Shown piece after piece: positions 54,700 to 64,000 of a DNA stretch of 64,000 nt (its first letter is position 1; each line of letters begins with the position of its first letter). Under the pieces are notes generated by a model. It did not search any database. It was not told where the DNA came from and saw only the letters and a list, made by a program, of their open reading frames with translations. The stretch is from the NCBI GenBank assembly GCA_949825045.1, contig OX463810.1, forward strand, positions 35,908,201-35,972,200. The letters run 5' to 3'. The position numbers were made by a program, and so were the translations under genes. Source of the DNA: Argyresthia goedartella. Its lineage: Eukaryota > Arthropoda > Insecta > Lepidoptera > Argyresthiidae.

Positions 54700-55180
54700 T
54701 CTAGGTTTTTCTCAGATAAAACTATTTGAGATAGACTTTGAACTTTTTCGTTTTCTTTTGCGTGAAAGAGTTCTACACGTCTTTTGATTTATACATTGCA
54801 GTGCTTGGCTCTAATTTATAGCTGTTCCTCTTACATTGTAATGGAGATTTCCTGTTTGCTACGCGGTATAGTGTGAATTATTGTTAGTATAATGTGATAA
54901 AGTACTTTGATGTTATTCTGAATATGAACATTCAAAGATTGACAATTAATTATACAAACTTATCGGTTGGCCTTTTTCGAGAGATCTTTATTATCATAAT
55001 AATAAAGATAAACATATATGTTATTATTATATATTATTCTTAACTTCTGCCCGCGGCTCCGCCCGCGTGGTATTCGGTTATGCGACATGATTTGGAATGT
55101 GCCAAAAAAGGGAGTAAATGATTTCAAGACTGTTTGTGATATGCTTAGCACGGAAAAGTATGGACAACCAAAAACCTACT
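54700..55180. other. Non-coding stretch, nothing recognised
   Basis: AT-rich with TATTATTAT runs. GCCCGCGGCTCCGCCCGCG at 55049-55067 is a GC-rich word often seen in lepidopteran repeats. Confidence 0.4.
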
Positions 55181-55250
55181 TACTACGTGGGGCGCACTAT
55201 AAGTTTCCGGAATGAATATGAAAAAATACTATTAAAGGTACAAAATTAAT

Positions 55251-56303
55251 TTATTGTTTTTCAAAATAATCTCCCTTGGCGTCTATGCACTTTTTCATTC
55301 GATGAAACCAGTTTTGAAAACTTTTGTGCCACTCCTCTGTGGTGACCTCTGAAACGTGTTTTTCATACTCCTCGACAGTCTCTTCTGGTGATGAAAATCG
55401 TTGACCGCGTAATTGGTTCTTAATTTTTGGGAACAGAAAAAAGTCACAAGGTGCCAGGTCGGGACTGTATGCAGGATGATTCATGAGTTCTACATTTTTC
55501 GCCTTCAAAAAGTCGTTTGTCTGTCTGGCCGTGTGAGAACTAGCATTGTCGTGGTGCAGGATGATACGGCGTTTACGGTTATTTTTACGGAGTTCGTCAA
55601 TAACTTCCTGCAAACAAATGGTCGTGTACCATTCACTATTCACTGTACGACGATTCTCTAAAGCAACAGTAGCCACGTGTCCAGTTTTATTAAAAAAAGA
55701 AGCAATCATCCGCTTAGATGCACTTTTCACGCGCGCCACTTTGGTTGGTTTCGGCTCATCTTGAAAGACCCATACGCTCGATTGCTGCTTTGTTTTGGGA
55801 TCGTAGCAATAAATCCATGTTTCGTCACCTGTTACTATGTCCCACACCAAATTTGACGCACCTTCGTTGAATCTGGTAAGCATGGCACTGCACCAAGTGA
55901 CGCGGTCCGTTTTTTGAGCCTCGGTCAAGTTGTGTGGGATCCACCGCGAGCACAGCTTTCTCACACCCAAATGTTTGTGTAGGATTAATTGTATTTGACT
56001 CATGCCTATTTCTAAGGATGCGCGAATTTCATGGTAGGTCACATGCCTGTCTGTTTCAATCATACGGCGCACAGCATCGATGTTTTTGTTGGTCACAGCG
56101 GTGGACGGCCGACCATCGCGAGATTCGTCACTGAGATTGATACGACCACGCTTGAATTCTGCAAACCAGCTATAAACAGTTGTCTTGCATGGTGCTTCAT
56201 TGCCAAAAGCTGTTTCAAGCCGAGCGATGCTCTGTTGAGCTGTCAAATTACACTTAAAATCGTAGAAAATCATACTACGAAAATTTTCCCGAGTTAAATC
56301 CAT
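55251..56303 (-). CDS. Mariner transposase, full-length open frame
   Basis: From MDLTRENFRSMIFYDF the protein is 350 residues, the usual mariner size. The open frame continues 29 codons upstream, but those are non-homologous. The N-terminal half has two helix-turn-helix regions (QQSIARLETAFGNEAPCKTTVYSWF starts the first; the second centres on VTYHEIRASLEIGMSQIQ). Catalytic residues are the Asp of TGDETWIY, the Asp of LHHDNASSHTA and, exactly 34 residues later, the Asp of YSPDLAPCDFF. This is the DD34D triad that defines mariner. WVFQDEP and the C-terminal GDYFEKQ are also typical. No stop or frameshift is present, so the gene may be functional. It would bind the element ends, excise the element and reinsert it at TA. 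I could not define matching inverted ends around it. Confidence 0.92.
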   Translation of the reverse strand: MDLTRENFRSMIFYDFKCNLTAQQSIARLETAFGNEAPCKTTVYSWFAEFKRGRINLSDESRDGRPSTAVTNKNIDAVRRMIETDRHVTYHEIRASLEIGMSQIQLILHKHLGVRKLCSRWIPHNLTEAQKTDRVTWCSAMLTRFNEGASNLVWDIVTGDETWIYCYDPKTKQQSSVWVFQDEPKPTKVARVKSASKRMIASFFNKTGHVATVALENRRTVNSEWYTTICLQEVIDELRKNNRKRRIILHHDNASSHTARQTNDFLKAKNVELMNHPAYSPDLAPCDFFLFPKIKNQLRGQRFSSPEETVEEYEKHVSEVTTEEWHKSFQNWFHRMKKCIDAKGDYFEKQ

Positions 56304-56407
56304 GTTGATGCAGACACACAATTTTTTAAATGGCGCCACAAGGTAAAAACAAAAGGCAGTCAGATGAAACAAACTGCATTCTACAGCCAAAGAGTTCTAT
56401 TTTCAAA

Positions 56408-56432
56408 TGTCACCGTAAGATAGTCAAAAAGT
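56408..56432. repeat. GTCACCGTAAGAT word near the mariner 5' side
   Basis: GTCACCGTAAGATAGTCAAAA recurs inverted at 57277-57297 with one mismatch. It may be part of an element end, but its partner on the other side of the transposase is not seen. Confidence 0.4.
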
Positions 56433-56491
56433 TAATATATTTTATTTATAATTTTGAAAAAATTAATTTACTGTTGTACAAATAAGTATTT

Positions 56492-56735
56492 GACGACCCG
56501 AATGGCCGACTCGGCAGTGACCCTGCCTACGAAGCCAAGGGTCCCGGGTTCGAGTCCCGGTGGGGGCAAATATTTGGTTGATGAGAACGGATGTATGTAT
56601 CCTAGTCATGGTTGTTTATCTATCTAAGTACGTGTATCGTTGTCTAGTACCCAAGATACAGGGAATCTTAGTTTGGGGCTAGATCAATGTGTGTAAATAG
56701 TGTCCACGATATTATTATTATTATTATTATCATAT
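56492..56735 (+). mobile_element. tRNA-derived SINE (type 1), full length
   Basis: Starts TGACGACCCGAATGG. A box TGGCCGACTCGG at 56503-56514, B box GGTTCGAGTCC at 56547-56557. The body is GGGGGCAAATATTTGG to TTGGGGCTAGATCAATGTGTG, with an ATT tail at 56709-56731. Best copy of the family in the window. Confidence 0.9.
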
Positions 56736-56936
56736 TGCAAATAATTGCTTTTGCATCATATTAATTTCACTGTTATTCCTGTTTTTATTTATAATTTTAA
56801 AAATAATAATTTGTTATTGCATTTATATTGTTATCTTAAATTCCACATAAATTTGTATTTGTATTTCCACATAATGTTGTATGGGTATATTCAATAACCC
56901 GAAATAAATAAATATTAAAAAAAAAATAAAAAAAAT

Positions 56937-57275
56937 GATAAACTAACGCGTTAGTTGATCAAATATCGACAAATAGCAAACCAGAACGACAGGGTATAGA
57001 ATTTATGTTTCTTTTATTCTTACATGCCAACCTAACACGAAGACTATTCGGGGGCTTCGCTGCACTCGCCCCCTCTAGTCTTCACCTAAGCTACGGGAGT
57101 GTTTGCCCTGGTATTTCGTTTGCAATTTAAGTTTAAACCAGTTCACAATTTAACAGTTTTAACCATTAGTTTATCAACTAACTCGTCATATAATAAGCCG
57201 TACGCTACAGTTCACTATCTGTCGATAGTTTACCAACAAACGAGAAACAAAACGTTAGTTTATCAATTATCGGTT
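56937..57275. mobile_element. MITE of family iv with core module
   Basis: ATGATAAACTAACG at left is inverted at right as CGTTAGTTTATCAAT. The centre carries the core in minus orientation (57027-57110, GGGGGCTTCGCTGCACTCG). Confidence 0.65.
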
Positions 57276-57369
57276 TTGACAATCTTACGGTGACATATAT
57301 ATTACAAATTTCATTCAACTGTCATCCCACGGGAACAGTTATTATTTTAGCTTATTTAAGACGCTTTCA

Positions 57370-57620
57370 GAATTCCAAAACAAAATAGTTGTTATTATAA
57401 TACACATATAAAATACAGAATACAAAATTTACTAATAAAAGTGTACAAAGGCGAACTTGCATCTGATAAGAGATTTCTTCCAGCAAACTAAGATAGGATG
57501 AGAAAGCATACACACACAAACACTCTCTCATACTACCAGTAATAATCGCCGAGTAGACAACCAATTTCCTGGTTGTCTCGTGCGTTGATCCGAGGAGTCG
57601 TCTAATAGCTTTTTCGTGTT
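57370..57620 (-). mobile_element. LINE 3' end fragment
   Basis: TGTACAAAGGCGAACTTGCA and GAGATTTCTTCCAGCAA match the 3' UTR of 38960-39472 in the same orientation. Upstream it is diverged. Confidence 0.55.
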
Positions 57621-58788
57621 CCAAATAATAAGTTTAGAGTAAAACCGTATCTTGTATTATCCAGTTTCCTCCCCAGTCACGCTCGGTTGGTAACGAACAA
57701 ACAATGAGCATTATTTAGGTATCGATTTTGAAACAATAACAAGGGAATGCCATCAAAGGACTGAAAGATTTCTTTAGATAACTTTAGCCGGGTAAATTGT
57801 TGCGAGTCGGCGAACTGTTATCCCGATGATTTCTTCCAAAATTGAAAGAAAGCACATTAATAATGTAAAAATAATATTGGTGATTCTGGCATGGAAGAAT
57901 GGCTTCTGAAATGAGAAATGAAGTGACTTATGACCAACGACTAATATGAAAGAATCTCATTAGCCTCTAGGGCCGAAAAATAGAAATCGAATTCTAAGCT
58001 CCAGTCACCTTTGATAGTCCTTAGGCCAGACACATAGAACGCGGGCTAGTTATATTCTCGGAGTTAATCGCGCTCTATCTGTCGGTTCTTCTTCAGATAA
58101 TAGTGTGGACTCGCCTCCATGGTAGTGGGCCTTAGAACGTCATCGTAGTTCCGGGATTACGGGCCTTTTATTTTTTGGCATTGTAGATATACTCTATGTT
58201 ACAATAAAATTGTAAATGAACAAATTGAATTGAATGTGTGGTATACTGCAAACTGGGTAAGTAATGGACCTAAAAGGGATTTAAACACACACTATCAATA
58301 TCGGTTTGGGGCGACAGTGGAGCGGCAGGCGAAGAGCCTGCGCGGGGAAACAGACCATAGACAATGTATCACGAAATGTGCTGTAGCTGATCCATACCAA
58401 GCTTGGTTGAGTAACCCGCGGTAGTGAAACGCAGCTGAAATATTCAGCGGAAGCCATTTTTTTTGAATAAGAATCTAAATGGTAAAAGTTCTCCCAGAAT
58501 TTGGCAGGTTACCAGCTTTTTACCTTTTGGATTGAAGTCACGATTGGCTGAAGGCATCATCGGCTATAATTTCGAATGTAAACTGCAGATTTGGCAGAGC
58601 AGAAGTTTGCACATTTTTATGCTAGCATTTGTATGGAATTTCCTAGGCAAATATGTAGAAAAAAGGTTACGCGTCACGTCACTAACCTGAATGTTGAGTC
58701 TCCATACAATTTTGACTTGTCAGTTATGCATCCGGCCTTAAGATAAGACCCATATCATACTGCGTTGCATTTTGCGGAGCGATTACTT
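57621..58788. other. Non-coding stretch, nothing firmly recognised
   Basis: 58010-58220 may be a LINE 3' end (it ends AAATTGAATTGAATG), but no protein match is visible. Other open frames lack motifs. Confidence 0.35.
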
Positions 58789-58804
58789 TTGGCAACAAAT
58801 ATAA

Positions 58805-59062
58805 TTACCACCAAAATATTTTTTTCCTACCCAAAATGGGTAAAGGTTCACCAAAAGTTGCAGAATATATAAAGGCAAAATACTGCGGTAGCTCAGGTGA
58901 AGGGTAAAGGGGGTGAGCGAAACGAAGTCCCTTTTATTCTTCGTGTTAGATCGAACATTTAAGAACAACAAAAACATAAAAAGAAGTTTAGGGATCATTT
59001 ATCCAAACACAATTTGGTGATTGTTTATAAATTCTGGCGGTCGTTTCAAATGAATTGGTAAA
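58805..59062. mobile_element. MITE of family iii with core module, copy 2
   Basis: ACCACCAAAATATTTTTTTCC and CCCAAAATGGGTAAAGG at left recur inverted in decayed form at right. The core is at 58870-58960. Its right half is followed by a duplicate (59108-59345). Confidence 0.7.
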
Positions 59063-59345
59063 CGTTTAAACACAAGCCAATTCTTTTTCAATGAACTCAA
59101 AGTTAATTGCAAGTCGATTTATCCTTTGTGTTAGATTGAACATGTAAGAAGAACAAAAAATTCTTAAAACATAAACTTAAGTTCACAAAACATCTATAGA
59201 AGTTTAGTGATTATTTATCCAAACACAATTTGGTGATCGTTTATAAATTCTGGCGGTCGTTACGAATTTATTGGTAGTATGTTTTCGAATTTTTTGATAA
59301 TCGTTTAAACACAAGCCATTACTTTTTCAATGATCTCAAAGTTAA
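58928..59345. repeat. Direct duplication of the MITE right half
   Basis: CATTTATCCAAACACAATTT, AATTCTGGCGGTCGTT and CAAAGTTAATT occur in the same order at about 58928-59118 and 59119-59345. Confidence 0.75.
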
Positions 59346-60077
59346 TTACCAGTCGATTTTAGAATCACGACGAGTCGAACCTGTATTAGCATTTACACTA
59401 TATTCAGTTCTTAAATATTGAATTAATAAGCAGAACCTAGCCATTATGCAAAACACGCCGATCTCGCCGCCCGCCCAGCCGCCTAGCCGCCTAGCCGCCC
59501 ATCGCCAGGCCGGCGGGAATAAATCGATGATTTTTTGTTAAACACAGCAATTCAAACAGAACGAACGGAAAATCTACGACTGTACCTGAACTTTCGTATT
59601 CAGTTTAAGTTTTTTTCCCGGTAACTCGTTTGATCGTTTTCCGACAAAAATCAATTATGAACGGAGAGCCGGAGCAAATGGGGAGAGACGTTCGTTACGC
59701 TGAAGCCCTGACGTATGTTTCAAGATAATTTTCCACGCTCGAAAAAGTAATAGAATGTCGCAGAGAAGTCGTCTTTCGACTCGGTGTATTTCGCAAGCGC
59801 TGTTGCTAACGCTTCCAAGCTTGCTCCTTTAACGTGTGTTGAAAACTGACAGATGGAAGGTGGATAAATATAATATAAACGTGTCGTATCTCTGAACCGT
59901 TTGAATGGAGTGTTGTCGTCGCTGGCGTCGAGAGCTTCACGTTGCGACCATTTTCTCCACTTATGGAGTCCAATGCACACTCTAAGGATCGAAGATTATA
60001 TTCAGAGACAAATCTAAGATCGAATTCTTCGCTAGGACGCTGCACGGTTCTCAAAACATTCGAAACAAAACAGCTTT
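59346..60077. other. Non-coding stretch, nothing recognised
   Basis: GCCGCCTAGCC short tandem at 59466-59500. Overlapping minus frames (59720-60054) lack recognisable motifs. Confidence 0.4.
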
Positions 60078-60150
60078 ACGTGGGCACTGCGGTTCCTATG
60101 CCACCCTGTATGGTAAAGGGCGTGACGCTGTGTTGTTTTTTGGTTTAAAA
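60078..60150 (+). mobile_element. 3' fragment of the type 2 SINE
   Basis: GGGCACTGCGGTTCCTATGC and GGGCGTGACGCTGTGTTG match the end of 8838-9116. Confidence 0.6.
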
Positions 60151-60626
60151 CAAGTCTTATACACAAAGTTAGTAAAGATTTCCTTAAGACAGGGGGGGAG
60201 GGGGGGGGGGGTACCTTACTGCGCCGTCCCCTCCAATCGTGTTTTGTCCTCTAATTGCTGTTGACACCATTGCCATCTAGAGCAACGGTGGAACACCGAT
60301 CAACAAAAGTATTTACAAAATATTCCCTCGAGGAGCATCGACGAGGAAAAGTTATTGCAACGTTGTACACTGGAGATGCGTTCAAGTAATACGAGTGCAT
60401 GCGGAATTGTTATTCTCTTTTTGGGGTGACAATTAATCAGTTTTGTGGAGGAAAATGGACCATGTTTTTTTCCTCCAGCTCATGTGGGCTGTAATCAAAC
60501 TTTGGTTTAGTTTAGCAGATATACCCTTCTCTGACAAGGGGTATTACAATAAGGTGTATTTTTCATACTGGCATTTATAAATAGCATCCATATTGAAGTG
60601 GATAAATAAGTTGAAGACCATTTTAA
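60151..60626. other. Non-coding stretch, nothing recognised
   Basis: A G-rich run (GGGGGGGAGGGGGGGGGGGG) at 60191-60210. Otherwise AT-rich. Confidence 0.45.
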
Positions 60627-60884
60627 ACGACCCGTATGGCCGAGTCAGCAGTGACCCTGCCTACTAAGCCCCTTGGCTTGTCCCGGGTTCGAGTCCCGGT
60701 GGGGGCAAATATTTGTTTGATGAGAACGGATGTTTGTACCCTAGTCATGGTTGTTTATCTATCTAAGTATAATATTAATCTATATAAGTATTTGTATCGT
60801 TGTCTAGTACCCGAGATACAGGGAATCCTAGTTTGGGGCTAGATCAATGTGTTTAAATAGCCAAGGTATTATTTTTATTTTCCA
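60627..60884 (+). mobile_element. tRNA-derived SINE (type 1)
   Basis: Starts ACGACCCGTATGGCCGAGTC, with A box TGGCCGAGTCAG and B box GGTTCGAGTCC, then the standard body ending TTTGGGGCTAGATCAATG and a T-rich tail. It carries a short insertion-like change (CCCCTTGGCTTGT) between the boxes. Confidence 0.87.
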
Positions 60885-61584
60885 GTCTATATGTAGCGGC
60901 AAGAAGCTTCATGTTGCTGCTCCTGTTCTCGTAATGGTAAAAGTTATAAACAAGTGACTTTATACAAAGCACCTCCAAGGTATTCCTCGTAAACAGACTG
61001 CACACTACCGCCATAAAATAGAAACTTTGAAAAATAATTGCACACATATGTAGCCAGACTCATCGTGATCGATGTAACGATGTCCGGGGCCATAATTCCG
61101 CGCGCGCGTGCCACCGGCGGCACTATTGGCACTATTTGGACCGGGCGCAAATAAAAGCGTATATCATCGGCACACTGACACGGGGAACGGTCCGATTCGC
61201 GTGAAATGTGCCCCGATGTGTCGCGCGGTACGTGTGTGTCGCGGCAGTTATGAGGGCCTATTTGTCAAGGCGGTTTGTGTCGTGGAAGGACGCAGTGTAA
61301 GAGACGAGAGGTGGATTGGCAGTAAGGATATGAAGCTGAGATAAAACCTTATTTTTTGTAAAAAGGTTTATTGACCACTAGACGATTAGATACTTGTTCA
61401 TGCGTATCTACAGAAATACTTAATTTTTACTCGTCCAAAAAGTCAACTTGAAACTTGAAGTTGTGGTGATCTTCCAAATGTTCATAATAATAATCATCAG
61501 GTTGTGATCATCTCAACAAAATCTGATCATCGCAAGGAATGTAAAGAAAACTAAGAAGCGAAATTAAATGTTGTACCAATATAG
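60885..61584. other. Non-coding stretch, nothing recognised
   Basis: CGCGCGCGTG at 61099-61108. No frame with family motifs. Confidence 0.4.
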
Positions 61585-61745
61585 GGAAATATTAAACTGC
61601 TCATCAATAGTAGCGAAGCCCCCTTTATCCTTCATGTTAGGTTGAACATGTAAAAACAACAAAAAATACTTAAATCATAAAAAGTGTTTTTGCTGATCCT
61701 TTTTTGCTGTGAAAATCAGAATTTTTAATGCGCGATTAAAATACT
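61585..61745. mobile_element. Deleted MITE of family ii
   Basis: Left end GGGAAATATTAAACTGCTC runs straight into AGCGAAGCCCCCTTTATCC, so half of the core is deleted. The right end TTTTTGCTGTGAAAATCAG to GCGCGATTAAAATAC matches 52878-52918. Confidence 0.7.
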
Positions 61746-61754
61746 AGCCCCAAA

Positions 61755-61831
61755 TATATATATATATATATATACATATATACATATACATATATATATA
61801 TATATATATCTATATATATATATATATATAT
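61755..61831. repeat. AT microsatellite
   Basis: Long TATATA run with occasional C interruptions, directly right of the deleted MITE. Confidence 0.95.
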
Positions 61832-62273
61832 CACTTAGGTACATGTCATATCAGTTACATAACATTTTGGGTGTCAACAATTTTTACCTACCTGGATTTA
61901 CTGAGAAAATGATACCCTTTGCGAAAAGCCACAATATCTGTTTAGTTTCCTAACAATTTCCACCTCGAAAATTCTATAAAGCTCTTGCAATAAGTTGCTT
62001 CAAGAAGTGTTACTTGAACTGTCTGAAACCTCAGACCTCTCAAACGTTGTTTCGCGGTAAAAATAACCTCTATTTCAAAGTAGTAAAGACGTGGGAGATA
62101 TTTTCAGCAAATGCTCAAAATCAGCCGGAAGCGATCCATCATGGTTTTGTGTGTGGCGGAAGTGACGTCGGTTGCGGAAGCTAGTCTCTCTCACAAAGAG
62201 TCTCACTTATTGTTCGGGTTGCGTTATTATGAATGAAAAACTAAAGTTGTCAAGAATGTGTTGTGAGGCTTAG

Positions 62274-62444
62274 CCTTAGGGCGACCAGCACCAGACTTTT
62301 GTAGATCTGCTAAATACGGGTGGTCAAGTTACTTAGGCGAGCACGGCAAGGTTATTGCCTGTAAGCCAGGTCCGCAGGCTTTACTTAAGTTGTATTTAAA
62401 CTGTACCTAAGCGGCTGACAAAAGTCTGGTCCAAGTCGGCCTTA
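62274..62444. mobile_element. Small MITE with CCAGACTTTTGT inverted ends
   Basis: CTTAGGGCGACCAGCACC and AGACTTTTGT at left are matched inverted by ACAAAAGTCTGGTCC and CGGCCTTA at right. No coding sequence. Confidence 0.65.
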
Positions 62445-63380
62445 TAAACAAGAAATGAGAAACTTTATTTGCGTTTAATGGTAAACATATCTAATTTTAT
62501 TTTCTAATTATATAGCCATAAATATGTATGCAAATGATATAGTATTTACGAAACTTAATGACTAGCTATTTATTAACATATTTACATAACCAGTTAGAAC
62601 ATAATTGTCATAAATCTTTAAAATTAATTGATATTTATATTCCCCCACTTTATTTGTAAGTATATATTTTGATTGATATTAAGAATAGTGCTTCTCCTTC
62701 GTAAAGCCGTTAGTTAGCTTTCTGCTCGAGAAAGAAATAGCAAGAAAAGTCAGGAAAGCCCAATATCTTTTACGAGTTTAGTTAGTAGGTACCATACATT
62801 TCTTTACCATATAAGTATTCATTAATTGACCGAGCGGGCAAAGTATCCCCGTTTCAGCTTGGGCAAAAATGCTTTTGATTGTCTGGATTTCTGTCCGGCT
62901 GTTCTCCACTAAAGGTCGCATTTCTCAACCGATGTCGTGAAATTTTATGAGCACGTTTGATAATTATATGGATTTTAATGCCGATAAAGTTTTTTTTTTT
63001 TTCAAAATGGCGGAGATTTGGGGTCGAAATAAAAAAACACTTCAGCCCAAATGGCTTGACTGATTTTAACAAATGAGTTATTGTTGGGTTTGTGTAGACC
63101 GTGAGAGTGACAAGAGTTATGTAATTTTAGTGAAAAGTCAAAAGGTTGGAATTTAGATCACAAATGTAGTTTACAAAGTTATTGGTGCGTCTATTTTCAT
63201 GCTTCTTGTTTGCATAAGTCTGTATTTTGTAGGTGGTATTAAAAGAAAATTTTGTCGGTTTATTTGTTTTTATTGGTTTTTATAATTATTTCACTTGTTC
63301 ATCCGATAAACTTCAATAAGTCAAAGGTAATAAGAAAAGAAGTCAAAATAATAAGAAAATACGCAAATTTCCTCATTGCG
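62445..63380. other. Non-coding stretch, nothing firmly recognised
   Basis: 63165-63245 (GTTTACAAAGTTATTGGTGCG) resembles the interior of the GGTTCCGTACC repeat at 32060. Otherwise nothing is seen. Confidence 0.4.
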
Positions 63381-63864
63381 TCCCTCGCGAGGTCTACACA
63401 GCTCACTGAGCCACTAGCATCATGTCCCTCGCGAGGTCTACACAGCTCACTGAGCCACTAGCATCATGTACCTCGCGAGGTCTACACAGCTCACTGAGCC
63501 ACTAGCATCATGTCCCTCGCGAGGTCTACACAGCTCACTGAGCCACTAGCATCATGTCCCTCGCGAGGTCTACACAGCTCACTGAGCCACTAGCATCATG
63601 TCCCTCGCGAGGTCTACACAGCTCACTGAGCCACTAGCATCATGTCCCTCGCGAGGTCTACACAGCTCACTGAGCCACTAGCATCATGTCCCTCGCGAGG
63701 TCTACACAGCTCACTGAGCCACTAGCATCATGTCCCTCGCGAGGTCTACACAGCTCACTGAGCCACTAGCATCATGTCCCTCGCGAGGTCTACACAGCTC
63801 ACTGAGCCACTAGCATCATGTCCCTCGCGAGGTCTACACAGCTCACTGAGCCACTAGCATCATG
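63381..63864. repeat. Minisatellite, 11 copies of a 44-bp unit
   Basis: Units start at 63381 and every 44 bp to 63821. Each contains the palindrome CCTCGCGAGG and the near-palindrome GCTCACTGAGC. Only minor differences are seen (for example TACC for TCCC at 63469), so the array is homogeneous and recent. There are no unique spacers, so it is not CRISPR-like. Confidence 0.95.
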
Positions 63865-63922
63865 GTATAATTTATTTTAAGGAGTCTAGTGATAGTCATG
63901 TGTTTAAAGAAATTTATATATG

Positions 63923-64000
63923 CGTGTCACTATAAAAAAATAACACATAGTTTATCTTCAAAACAAACGTGGAATCCTATAGAAGTTTTTAAATAAGTGT
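63923..64000. mobile_element. Partial copy of the TTACCACAAA-type MITE, cut by the window edge
   Basis: AAAACAAACGTGGAATCC and TTTTTAAATAAGTGT parallel the interior of 12811-12924. The terminal words are diverged. Confidence 0.45.

Noticed and set aside
56492..56570. tRNA gene
   Set aside because: A and B boxes are present but no closed acceptor stem, and the same head plus body recurs at several loci with ATT tails. It is a SINE.
63381..63864. CRISPR-like array
   Set aside because: The 44-bp units abut without unique spacers, and the surrounding DNA is eukaryotic. It is a minisatellite.

Overview
The window looks like lepidopteran (moth or butterfly) nuclear DNA. It is AT-rich and built almost entirely of transposable elements: a BEL/Pao LTR retrotransposon, CR1/Jockey-type and RTE-type non-LTR retrotransposons, an R2-type endonuclease fragment, mariner and Tc1-like DNA transposons, several MITE families, and tRNA-derived SINEs with GGTTCGAGTCC B boxes. 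The organism call is an inference from these repeat families. I found no host protein-coding gene that I can defend, no rRNA gene, no functional tRNA gene and no prokaryotic feature. The only large intact reading frames belong to mobile elements.

Layout. 0.6-2.3 kb: a Tc1/mariner-superfamily element with 27-bp inverted ends, TA target duplication and a broken transposase with unusually wide D-E spacing. 2.9-4.1 kb: a 581-bp tandem duplication. 4.2-12.9 kb: MITEs, SINEs, an RTE 3' end and a deleted CR1-like copy. 13.0-23.8 kb: a BEL/Pao element on the minus strand with 600-bp LTRs at both ends and a 5-bp target duplication; its reverse-transcriptase region is split by a 3.8-kb CR1-like element in the same orientation. 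24-31 kb: MITEs, then a near-complete CR1-like element whose ORF1 ends on a canonical -1 slippery heptamer leading into ORF2. 31-39.5 kb: fragments of LINEs, SINEs and an R2-type endonuclease domain. 39.5-47.4 kb: a Jockey-superfamily LINE with a 12-bp target duplication, carrying a non-autonomous LTR element (1301-bp LTRs) inside its ORF1. 47.4-64 kb: MITEs, SINEs, an intact mariner transposase gene (55.25-56.30 kb) and an 11-copy 44-bp minisatellite near the right edge.

Relationships. The autonomous elements supply machinery (transposase, gag-pol, EN-RT). The SINEs, MITEs and the 3.8-kb LTR element have no coding capacity and depend on such proteins in trans. Nesting gives relative ages: BEL/Pao is older than the CR1 copy inside it, and the LINE at 39.5 kb is older than the LTR element inside it. 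The least expected signals are the slippery site between CR1 ORF1 and ORF2, a shared core module of about 90 bp found between four different sets of MITE ends, and the Tc1-like element with a D-E distance of about 82.
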